DNA of 64,000 nucleotides from Taeniopygia guttata (lineage: Eukaryota > Chordata > Aves > Passeriformes > Estrildidae). Position numbers and translations under genes: made by a program. This document shows positions 21,690-31,514 of this stretch, one piece after another (within the stretch, counting starts at the first letter, position 1; each line of letters begins with the position of its first letter). Where the stretch lies: NCBI RefSeq assembly GCF_048771995.1, contig NC_133032.1, positions 19,731,001 to 19,795,000 of the forward strand, written 5' to 3'. Below the pieces are notes generated by a model. It searched no databases. It saw only the letters and a list, made by a program, of their open reading frames with translations, and was not told the origin of the DNA.

Positions 21690-21960
21690 AACATTTATTT
21701 AATAAAAAGATTTAGTATTTTCTATGAATTCTTTTTAAAAAGAACTGAAATTCTTAAACAGACTTTATGCTAAAGGCAACTTAAGCAAGGCTTTGCTTTG
21801 TTTTGTTTCCAGTTAAGTGCAAGAGAACATATCTTCATTTCTTTGCATTGAGATGCAAATTAGAGATAATATTCTTTAGCATTATGGTGAGGTAATTTAC
21901 AAGAGACTGAAACAAGCCTTTAGTGACATACAGGCATTATAATATTAAAGGAAGCAAAAA
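21690..21960. promoter_or_regulatory. Candidate element with inverted octamer (POU) sites
   Basis: Two POU half-sites face each other as TTTGCAT-TGAG-ATGCAAA at 21842-21859. The right one extends to the full octamer ATGCAAAT (21853-21860). The surrounding AT-rich sequence has further homeodomain-like words and no simple repeats. Confidence 0.35.
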
Positions 21961-22661
21961 ATAATTGATCAGATATTTTGCTTCCTACAGGCAACAGAGA
22001 AGAAATGGAGCACCTGCACAAAGTTCATTTGTGTGTATTACTGCTGTGGTGGAGAGATGGATGGTGATGGGGGCAGTGCTGTGCAGATGAGTGGGAGGAG
22101 TGGGGGAGGACGTGAAACAAGGTAACTTAGAGCCATTTCTGTGCTCATTTGCCTCCTGCATTCCCAATCAACTTCCAAAATAAATTAGAGAAGATGAAGA
22201 ATGTCTCCAACTTACACCAGCTGCCAGTTGCCTTGCACAATTAAAATGTGCAGAGAGGTACTGCTGTGCTCCACGATCTGCAGGGGCCATGGAAGCTCAC
22301 AGCATTGCTGCTGTATCCTCAACAGGCCCCTCTGCCTGTCCTGCAGGACAATGCCATGCTCATGCAGCAGCAGGATTCTGTCTGGGGGTGCTCCGTCCTG
22401 CTCTGGAACTGCACTAATGTCTGAGCACAAATTTCCTTTTCTCCACCTCTGTCCTCAGTCCAGCTCAGCACATATATAATTGAAGATGGCACAGAGGAGT
22501 TGCTGTAAAGTCAGCAATAAAGTGATGATAATGACAGTGACCCTCTTCTCCTTTGCAAAAATTGCCTGATTTTTGAGGCAGAGAAGATGGGGATGTCCTT
22601 TTATTGTGTAGTTGATAGAGCAAATATTTATTAGATGATGAAAATAAGAAAGATAACTAAG

Positions 22662-22760
22662 AAAACAAACAAACAAAACCAAACCAAAACCAAACAAACC
22701 AACAGAAAAACCAAACCAACCCCCCCCCCCCCGAAAAAAAACCCAAACCAACCAATCCCC
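22662..22760. repeat. A/C-rich microsatellite
   Basis: Units of AAAC, AAACC and ACCAA repeat imperfectly, with a C13 run at 22720-22732 and an adjoining A run. Long minus-strand open frames across it (Gly/Phe-rich) are low-complexity artefacts. Confidence 0.85.
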
Positions 22761-23009
22761 TGACACCTTCACATTTGCATTTATTTGGAAAAAAACCCAA
22801 ACTTTCTCACATATTCTAGACATGAAGCAGTAATGCTCTGTGTGCCCCATTTATTTCCATAAGTAATTTCATATATATGTATATATGTATGTACTGTGGG
22901 ATTACAAAGCTTGGTACAAATTATACAATTCATATGCAAAAAAAAATATTATCTGATGCTAGATTGTGTCATTCTGTTTAATAAGTTGGCAGAAATAAGT
23001 ATCTAACTG

Positions 23010-23175
23010 ACATTTCGTCTTCTCAACCCCTCCTGAGGCTCGGCGCCACAGTCGGTCTTCCTGCGGATCGCGCCCACCAGGAGATGGCACTGAAGAACTT
23101 GTCCTACAGACGGACCCGAGAAGGCAAAAACGCAGCCTCACAAACCGCCTCTGTGTTTGGGAATACGAAATAATT
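23010..23175. other. Isolated CpG-rich islet in AT-rich DNA
   Basis: About 165 bp with more than a dozen CpG dinucleotides (GGCGCC, TCGCGCC, ACGGACCCGAG and others), flanked on both sides by CpG-poor AT-rich sequence. No repeat family, splice pair or recognisable peptide was identified. It may be a small regulatory CpG islet, a remnant exon or a recent insertion. Confidence 0.4.
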
Positions 23176-23559
23176 CGATAGGTATCTCTCCTCGGTAGTA
23201 TTTGCTTTTAGGAAGGACTCAAGGCTTTGGGTTGTTTTTTTAATTTTGTTCTCTAAACATGATGAAGAGGCTAAAAGGAAACCAACCTCAGTACCTAGTG
23301 AGTGCCATCTGGGTTTACCTAGTGAAGCACATTGTAGTTTTCTGAAGTAAGTCCTACAACACTGATAAGCTTTCAAAAACAAGATCTTATGAGCAAAAAG
23401 TGTTCTTCTCATATAATTATTTTTTATAACACCTGCGTTCTGAATGAACAATCAGTTCATTGAAAGTTCTTTTGAATAGAACTATAATTGTGACTGAAAA
23501 AAAGGCATTTTAGCAACTTCAGGTGGAAACTTTTTTCAAACTCTAATAAAAAATGCAAA

Positions 23560-24500
23560 GGATTTTCTAGTGACATGAATATTTCCACCTTTTAAACCCT
23601 TATCTGATATATGCTAAACCTTTCTTTGGCTTCTTGAAGAATTGCAATAAATTCATACTCATGTCTTAAAATGCAAGAACGGTGCTTTCAGATAGGATCC
23701 TATTATTGAATGACAGGTGAAGGGATGTAAATCTTTCAGATGTAGAAGCAAAGACACGAGAAGAAATTAGCCATATATAATACTTTTGGGGGAAAGTCTA
23801 GTTACTTAAGAAAATTCAGAGATTACAAGATGGAAACTTGCTCACATTTCTTTCTCTCCAGTAGCTGTTAGTTCCCATGAAGATTGATGAAAATGTCTTC
23901 AACATGATCTAAATGGCACTTATGCCTCAGGGTTCACTTCACGTCTTTTGATGCGTCCCTGATCAGGCTTTGTTTTGGGAGGTGTGATGGTATAGGACCA
24001 TTAACCGTTACCAGTAAGTGCTAATGTTAATTACATTAAGCACAATCCTCCAGTTGGTCCATCTGTTACTCATTTTTTATGTGCTACCTATTATTGTTTG
24101 GGGTTTTCTCTGTGCTCCGGGAGAATATCTTCTGGTTTTCTTATTGGCTTTATTTAAAATACGTTAATTTATGTATGCCTCGATAAAATGCTTTAACACA
24201 TTTCAAATTTAGCTTTCATTTTCTACAGTATTTTAAAAATAATATTTTTGCTTGTGGTTTTAGTATTTAGTTAGGGCGTTGCACCTCAATGTATATCTTA
24301 GTAAACTAATTCGACATCTTGTATTTCATATAGTGTGCATCTTGAAAATTATCAGTGTCATATTTTTAGATGAATTTGGGCTGTTTTCCTCACATTTTAA
24401 CATCACGATTTGTTCTTTTGTTATCACTGTGTGCAATTTACATAGGTTTTAATTTCCCTCGCTGTATTTCCCTTTATTTTCCTGGTACTAAACTGAAATT
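23560..24500. promoter_or_regulatory. Candidate conserved non-coding block
   Basis: AT-rich, repeat-free sequence carries clustered homeodomain words. The best part is about 23990-24060, with CCATTAACCGTTACC, GCTAATGTTAATTACATTAAG and GGTCCATCTG (an E-box). It immediately precedes the CpG island at 24.54 kb. Confidence 0.3.
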
Positions 24501-24753
24501 TGTATTTTCGGTATTATTCACCTGCTGCTTTACTTCTGGTCGCGTTCAGCCGTGCCACTAGCTGAAGGCGCAGGGACAGGCTGCTGATCTCTGCGCTTCG
24601 TGCGCCACCACAGCTAATTACTGCAGAGTCCCAGACCGGCAGAAAGCGGGCAGATTAGGATTTAGATAATCGCAGCGTGTTTAAACTGGGGCTCCTCGCT
24701 GCTGCAGCCGCCACCCGGGAGAGATGCGGGGCGGGCGGGCGCGAATCCGGGAC

Positions 24754-24972
24754 GGGAGAGGGAGAGAGAGAGGGAGAGGGAGAGGGAGACGGAGAGGGAG
24801 AGGGAGAGGGAGAGGGAGAGGGAGAGGGAGAGGGAGAGGGAGAGGGAGAGGGAGAGGGAGAGGGAGAGGGAGAGGGAGAGGGAGAGGAAGAGGGAGAGGG
24901 AGAGGGAGAGGGAGAGGGAAAGGGAGAGGGAGAGGGAGAGGGAGAGGGAGAGGGAGAGGGAGAGGGAGAGGA
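24754..24972. repeat. (GGGAGA)n hexamer microsatellite
   Basis: About 36 nearly perfect GGGAGA units form a purine-only strand of roughly 210 bp with rare interruptions (a C near 24790, AGGAAG near 24886, GGAAAG near 24919). It encodes Gly-Glu or Arg-Gly repeats on plus and Ser-Leu repeats on minus, all artefacts of the period being divisible by three. Long polypurine mirror tracts of this sort can form intramolecular triplex. Confidence 0.95.
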
Positions 24973-25880
24973 GCCGGGGCAGGGACTGGAGAGGAGCCGG
25001 GACAGAGACGGGCAATGAGCTGGGAGAGGAGCGGGTACGGAGCCGGGGCAGGAACCGGGGAGGAGCCGGGGCAGAACGGACGAGGAACTGGGGCAGGAAT
25101 GGGTGCCCAGCCGGGAGAGGGACAGGCGTGGAACCGGGGCAGAAACGGGCGTGGAGTGGGGCAGAACGGGCGAGGAGGAGCCGGGGCAGAATGGGTCCCC
25201 AGCCGGGGCAGAACGGGCGAGGAGGAGCCGGGGCAGAACGGGCGAGGAGGAGCCGGGGCAGGGACGGGCGAGGAGCCGGGGCAGAACGGACGAGGAACTG
25301 GGGCAGGAATGGGTGCCCAGCTGGGAGAGGGACAGGCGTGGAACCGGGGCAGGAACGGGCGTGGAGTGGGGCAGAACGGGCGAGGAGGAGCCGGGGCAGA
25401 ATGGGTCCCCAGCCGGGGCAGAACGGGCGAGGAGGAGCCGGGGCAGAACGGGCGAGGAGGAGCCGGGGCAGGGACGGGCGAGGAGCCGGGGCAGAACGGA
25501 CGAGGAACTGGGGCAGGAATGGGTGCCCAGCTGGGAGAGGGACAGGCGTGGAACCGGGGCAGGAACGGGCGTGGAGTGGGGCAGAACTGGCGAGGAGGAG
25601 CCGGGGCAGAATGGGTCCCCAGCCGGGGCAGAACGGGCGCGGAGCCGAGAGAGGGACGGGCCCCCAGCCCAGAGAGGGACGGGCCAGGAGCCGGGGCAGG
25701 GACGGGCCCCCAGCCGGGGCAGAACGGACGATGAACTGGGGCAGGAATGGGTGCCCAGCCGGGAGAGGGCCAGGCGTGGAACCGGGGCAGGAACGGGAGT
25801 GGAGCGGGGCAGAACGGGCGTGGAGCGGGGCAGAACGGGCCAGGAGCCGGGGTAGAACGGGCGAGGAGGAGCCGGGGCAG
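24973..25880. repeat. GC-rich minisatellite with a 210-bp higher-order period
   Basis: Short units based on GAGCCGGGGCAGAACGGGC (about 18-24 bp) are organised in a larger 210-bp repeat. The marker CGAGGAACTGGGGCAGGAAT starts at 25081, 25291 and 25501, and a variant (CGATGAACTG) starts at about 25729. The second and third copies differ at very few positions, implying recent amplification or gene conversion. Because 210 is a multiple of three and the unit lacks stops, all three plus-strand frames remain open for 250-336 codons. Confidence 0.95.
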
Positions 25881-28800
25881 CAGCGGGCGCAGCTCCCTCT
25901 CCCGGGTAGGGGGGACTCGCCGCCCCGGGGGAATCTCCTCCGGCAGGCCCCCTCCGCCTTTGGGTCTCTCAGCCCCTCCCTGGCCGCCAGCTCACAGCCT
26001 GGCGGCTGGACAACGCTACAGAAAACCCGAATAACTGCGTTTGGGACGGGCTTAACCTGTAAATCTGAGCACGGAGAGAATGGGAAAGCTCAAGTTTGGA
26101 CATTTCCCTCCTACATTCAGAAACTTTCTTAGAATTAAGCAGGAAACTGGCCCTGAGAACCAATTTATTAGTAAAATTTGAAGTTTCATTGAAGAAAACG
26201 AGGGTTTGAGGCTAAGATTCAGTTTAGGATCTGGGAAAACAAGTGTTGCAGCAGCAGGACTTCTGCTGGATTTTCAAAACCATGGGGTTAATATAGCCCT
26301 GTGTTAATGTCAAACTTGGAGCAGCTATACATGTTTGGGCACCCACAGGCTGACAGTTATCACTCAGTTTAGGTTTTGGAAATTGTAGTTTGGAGACATA
26401 CGTAAGTTAAGGCTGCTTGAGGTAAGGGGAAAATAGGTTTGGAAACATATAGTGGTCTCATTCAAACCACCTGAGCAACAGGGCAGTTCAGGACAAGTTC
26501 TAGAAAATCAGATATCACCAGCAGTTTCTGTGGTGATTTGAGATGACCTCCCAAACAGTCATGTAGGAAAATAATTGAATACCTTTATTCTTAATTTTCA
26601 CCTAAGTCTTGTGTTCCCTGTTATGGGCTTACACTCACAGATAGAATTAAGGGGACATGAAATACTGACAAGCACATTTCTCTCTCCAATCTGTAGGATA
26701 CCCTGAGGCAAGTTCAAGGCTGGGTTTGAATGCTGTATTTCTATTTTGCAGGACTTGTAGGTGATCTTGAGCTTTCTAGAAGTCCAAGAGTAAGTGTAGC
26801 ACAAGGAGTTAGGACAGTGTTGTTCACAGATGGATCTCCCCTGCAATGTTTGGCAAAGTTGCATGAGATCACTGGGGACTGGCCTCGTAAATCTGGTGCC
26901 TTGTTCTTAATTTTCAGGCAGGAGTGGTGTTGCTCTGCTTTTGTGAAGGCTTTAGGGGAATATGAGACAACTAGGACTGCAGGATCAGGTTTATGTGTGA
27001 CCTTTCAAGGTCTCTTCAGAGAGGAGAAAGTGTGGTACAAAATGAAGGTTCCACCTGAAATTTCGGATAGCTCTCTTGGAAGTTAGGGTCAAGATTTGGT
27101 TTTGGGTAACCATACAAATAAATATCAAGCTGAAGTTAGGAGAAGCTAATGTGATAGTTTAAATTTTGGATCACTTTAGCAACAGTTTATTGTATCTATT
27201 TAAACACTCTAGTTACAGTGTAGAGAGCAGTACTATGCATTTCAAAGTGCACACTGGGTTAGTACTCACAGATGTGATAAACTTCAAAGTAGCCATGAGA
27301 TTCTGGGGTTTGGTAAGGGCTAGTGTTAAAGTTTGCAATTCTGCAGAAGTAAGTTAAGATTTGCAAGTTACTTCAGACTGTTAGATGACGCCTGTTAGCT
27401 TGGAATCTGTAATGATGGATTTAAAGAGTTTTTTGGGCAGCAGGTGGTGCCTGGTCTCCACGATCCGTTGTGCGCTCCGGGTGTGGCTGCACGCTGCCCA
27501 CGCAGCACCACTGCTGGCACTGCAGGTGCTTGTCCCTGTGCAAATCACCGAGAAAACTGGCAATTGTTGGAGGAGGGAAAGTGAATTTGGCTGCATTTGA
27601 AGCAAACCACGATGATTACAATAAGGAATATCAGAAGTTAAATGAGAAAGAACTCTCCCCCTGCCTCACGCAGCCAGAACGCTGCAGACACATCCACGCC
27701 TGAACCTGTCTCTGAAAAACAGGACGGGGAATCCACATCCAGAAAGCACACACGCACAAAGATCAGTGCTGGTGATTTCCAGGCTCCTGTGGACATCCAT
27801 GGGGCGGACATCCCAAGAAAAGTGCTGAGTACAGTGGTTTCCAGCTCATCTTGCTTGGCCACAGCATTTTGAGATGGGAGTTTGCCCTCAATGCTCTCCT
27901 TTCCATTGCCATGAACTATGATAATGTTTTCAGACTTGCACAAGTGACTTGGAAGACTATGTCCCGTTTCAGAAGGTGACATAATTCATCAGAAGGACAG
28001 GGATGTCCTCCTGTGGCAGCCAGAGCAGTCCCCAGGCCAGCACTGGCTGGGAAGCCGTGGTAACAGGATGCTCTGCCTCCTCCCACTCTGCCAAGTAAGA
28101 GATGCTCAGCAGGGGAGTATGCAGTACTGGCACTGGCATGAACAGCAGTGTAAAGCTGCAGCCAGGCAAGACAAATTAGGAAATGAAAATCATGAAACAA
28201 TAGACAGGGCTTTACTGTCAAAATGTGCCATGGAAATAGATGGGCTGTGAGAATTTCTTTTTTTTTAGCATGTCTCTTCATTCCTGCTGAAGATTTTAAT
28301 TTTGGATCAGAAAAAAAAGGTTAAAAGGAGTAGAAGGATACTTCTTTGGCTTGTTTGGGAAGTCTATAAAGGCACATTAGACAAATGCTAGCAGTAAGGG
28401 ACTAAGAATCTAACAATGCTTGGAAACAAAAAAAGGCATCATTCATATTTTTTGCTTACTATACCCTGAAAAATAAAAGCAGTGGTGTCACCAATATGCA
28501 GCCCCTGGAGGCAGGTACCTCTCCTTTGGAGCTGCTGGCCATGCTCCAGAGATCCAGAGCCCTGAGGGAGCACCCTGGCACGTCAGCGTGTGGCATGGGG
28601 ATGTGACACCTGACTAGCAGGTGCATTGGAGTTCTCTCACACAGAGAAGGGAGCTACATCCACAAGCTGTATCTGTGACACGTGCATAATAACATAGTGC
28701 TCTCAGAAAAGAGAAAGATTTTCTCTGAAGTAGCCTCCATTGGCAGTTGCCATGTGCTGTGTCTGTCCCTGTAACACAAAGCAGATCCCGCCCGTGCTGA

Positions 28801-29519
28801 AGGCAGCGACTCCTGCACCCCTTGCAGCATATGAGAACAGCTGAGCACTTGAGGGTTTGCTTGTGCATGTATAGTTAACAAACACAAACCCATTTAAATT
28901 ATTGAGAAGTTTTAAATCTAAATTTCTATTTAAATTATTCCCTTGTCAATTTGAAATATATTTTATTTTCTGAAAATACTAATATTACCTTGGCAGAACA
29001 TAATGGATCTGGGCTCTTGGAAGAAGCCCTACAGGTTCCTTTGACACTGACAATTTTCAAAATTGATTTTCAAAAATTTTCAAAATTAAACTGTTTTCAT
29101 TTAGATGCCAAAAAGCTGGTTAAAAATATCTGCCCCTGCAATTCCTGTAGAAATTGGGCATTTTCCCGATATGCGGTGTTTTCAATGCTGACACTTGGTG
29201 GTGCTGCAGCTAACAGGTTCATATTTTTCTGCTTCTGTTTCTTTGCTGGGACTTGTTTACTCCTCTCCTCCATTTGCCGATATGCTTGGGCCGTCATCGT
29301 GGTCCCAGAGAAAAAACTTTATTCACATTCCTGAAGAACTACAATTAATTTTTAAATTATCATTAAGAATTACCAGTTCTTAAGTTAATGATAAGAACTA
29401 GAATAACAACAACACAACTGCATTTATGGTGCAGTTTCCTTTCAAAATGCATAAGCATCATTCAAGTGAACAAGTGCAAACACAGGCAAGGTCCTGTAAT
29501 TGTAAGTATCAGCCCAGAG

Positions 29520-29575
29520 GGGAGGCTCCAAAAATGACCTTGAGAGATCATGGAGTCCATCCTCTTCATGAAGGA
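29520..29575 (-). mobile_element. Possible degraded CR1 LINE tail
   Basis: The plus-strand text AAAATGACCTTGAGAGATCA followed by TGGAGTCCATCC resembles the reverse complement of the avian CR1 3' region (GACCTTTAAGATCATCGAGTCCAACC-like). The match is short and the expected terminal repeats are not clear, so this is tentative. Confidence 0.25.
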
Positions 29576-30748
29576 GCAAAGACAGCTGGAGGTCTGCCCA
29601 ACTTTCTATGGAATACCAGTGTAGGCTTTATGGGAATACCTCAAATGCTTTGGTGTGTTTCCTAAGCACGATCCTCGCCTGAGCAAAGGCAGAGGTGAAG
29701 CACGTGGAGTATGGATGCTTCAGCCCGAGAGGCCAGAAATAGTTGTGTATGCCAGCAGACACTGCAACTGAAATTGTGGCTTGTTCCAGCATTTCTGTGG
29801 GGTTCATCTGTAAGTCCATGGGTGCCAGGAGGCAATAGGAGCTGCACTCCATTGCTTTGCTCTGAGACTCTCCAGGTTTTCCTCCTGACAACCCAGAAGC
29901 TTGGCATGCCCACTGCCCTTCCCCCCGGGAGTCTTCACAGTGTTCATGGCATTAAGGAAGCCCCTGCAGGTGATCCTGGCATGATCCCAGCAAGGTTTTT
30001 CTCTTGGGAAGGAGGTGCATTCCTGCATGGCTGTGATGAAAAGCTGTCTCTGCTCCCACTGCCACAGGCTCAGCTCACCACCCTTGCACAGATCCAGACT
30101 CTGTTTCAGTCAGAAAGTAACCCATAGGGACAAATGACCTTAATTATTAGGACAAAGATTATTTGTTTAAGTGCAGAATCTTTGTATTAATACAAGAAAT
30201 AATCAAGATATGTTGTTGTAATTAAATTGAATCTCTTCTTTCCTCCCTGAAGATTTCCCTCTCAATCTAATTTATTATTTGGTTGGTTAATCATTAAAGA
30301 CCGAAAGCAATGGTGGTCCACACATGATAAGCATGACCTAGAGCCTGACTATAACAGGCTTCCTGGGAAGTGCTCAGGTTTCAGGCTCCAAAAAACCAAT
30401 TCCGTAGCTGGCAAATTGCAGTGAACACACACGCATGGAAGAAATAAGGTTCAGGAACACAATGAATGTGCTCCTGCTGAAACAACAGAGACACTAAGCT
30501 GATGTGGAAAAATTGTCTGCTCAGGCAGGAAAATCTGCTCTTACTTGGTGGTTCTGTGTGGTGAAAGCCTCAAAACATATGGGATCAGTTTTGGACACAT
30601 TTTAATGCTTTTTAACATGCGAGCTTCATACGCCATTGGTCTTGATAGTAAAAGTGGGCTGCTTGACACAATCTGCTGCTTCACAAAGGCTCATTTTATG
30701 TGCTGACTTTGGATTTGGGGCAGAAAGAGGGAATCATGTGCCAAAAGG

Positions 30749-30841
30749 AAAAAAAAAAAAAAAAAAAAGATGCCATTGTCAAATTATGAATGGGAGAAAT
30801 GGGAACATATACCATATACTCAAGCTCAAAAAAAAAAAAAA
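30749..30841. repeat. Two poly(A) runs
   Basis: A20 at 30749-30768 and A14 at 30828-30841 are separated by about 60 bp of unique sequence. Possible retroposon remnants, but no SINE or LINE body was recognised upstream. Confidence 0.85.
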
Positions 30842-31465
30842 GAGAAGAAAAAAGGCTGGAAATTCTCTACATAATTTGAACAGAATTTTATTCTTTTTTC
30901 CCCAGAAGAAAAATATGTTTGTACCTTTGTACCTTTATTTGTTTTCTTGGTTTATTTTTATTGTAGCTGTTATTCCCTATTTTTCTTAATATTTGAAGAC
31001 TGGATATGTTTTCTAAGAGAAAAAATTTTGTTTAATCTTCACCTGGGGAATAAAGTTTGTTTTCCTTTGCACTATGTTGTCTGTCCTTTTGACCAAAGGA
31101 TTTTATTACATGTGATATTCCCCTGGAAATTATAGAGAAATCCTCACTCTTCTGGGAATGGAGAGAGTAAAATGTAGTCTGTCTGACATATTGAAATGGT
31201 TTTGCTGAACTCTTCTTCAGAACTGTGCTCCATTTTATTTTAAATCTGCTTTAAAACCAACATCAAACATTGCCTGAGCTCTTATTTCAGTCCACAATGT
31301 ACCTAGCAACTTGTAGGTCATTAATTTACAGATGCACTTGTATATCCTGTTACTCTTGCTGAAACTCCCTTTCCATGTCACGGGAAAACTCCAGGAAGAT
31401 TTGACCACTATTCACTTAGAATATGTTTTTAGAATTAATTCCAATACTTTCCTCAGGAAGAAGTG

Positions 31466-31514
31466 TTTTTTTGTTGTTGTTGTTGTTGTTGTTTGTTTGT
31501 TTGTTTGTTTTTTT
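31466..31514. repeat. (TTG)n/(GTTT)n microsatellite
   Basis: A T7 run, about seven TTG units and then four GTTT units form a compound microsatellite that ends in a T run. Confidence 0.9.

Larger units (their letters stand above)
16761..24539. other. Intergenic DNA upstream of NEUROD1
   Basis: No exon recognised. Contents are AT-rich unique sequence, a G12 run at 20248-20259, an A/C microsatellite at 22662-22760, an isolated CpG-rich islet at about 23010-23175, and enhancer-like AT-rich stretches at about 21690-21960 and 23560-24500. Open frames up to about 140 codons (for example minus 20588-21019) lack recognisable domains. Confidence 0.65.
24540..26040. promoter_or_regulatory. CpG island 12 kb upstream of NEUROD1, invaded by tandem repeats
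   Basis: Unique CpG-rich shoulders at 24540-24753 and 25880-26040 enclose about 1.1 kb of GC-rich tandem repeats. The shoulders are typical CpG promoter-like sequence (GCGTTCAGCC, CGGCAGAAAGCGGGC, CCCCGGGGG). A possible plus-strand donor TCCCGG|GTAGGG lies near 25905. No coding homology was recognised. A non-coding RNA promoter or enhancer island is possible. Confidence 0.4.

Noticed and set aside
24677-26132. Long Gly/Arg/Glu-rich and Ser/Leu-rich frames
   Set aside because: Produced by hexamer and 210-bp repeats whose periods are multiples of three. All three frames are open, so there is no sign of coding selection.
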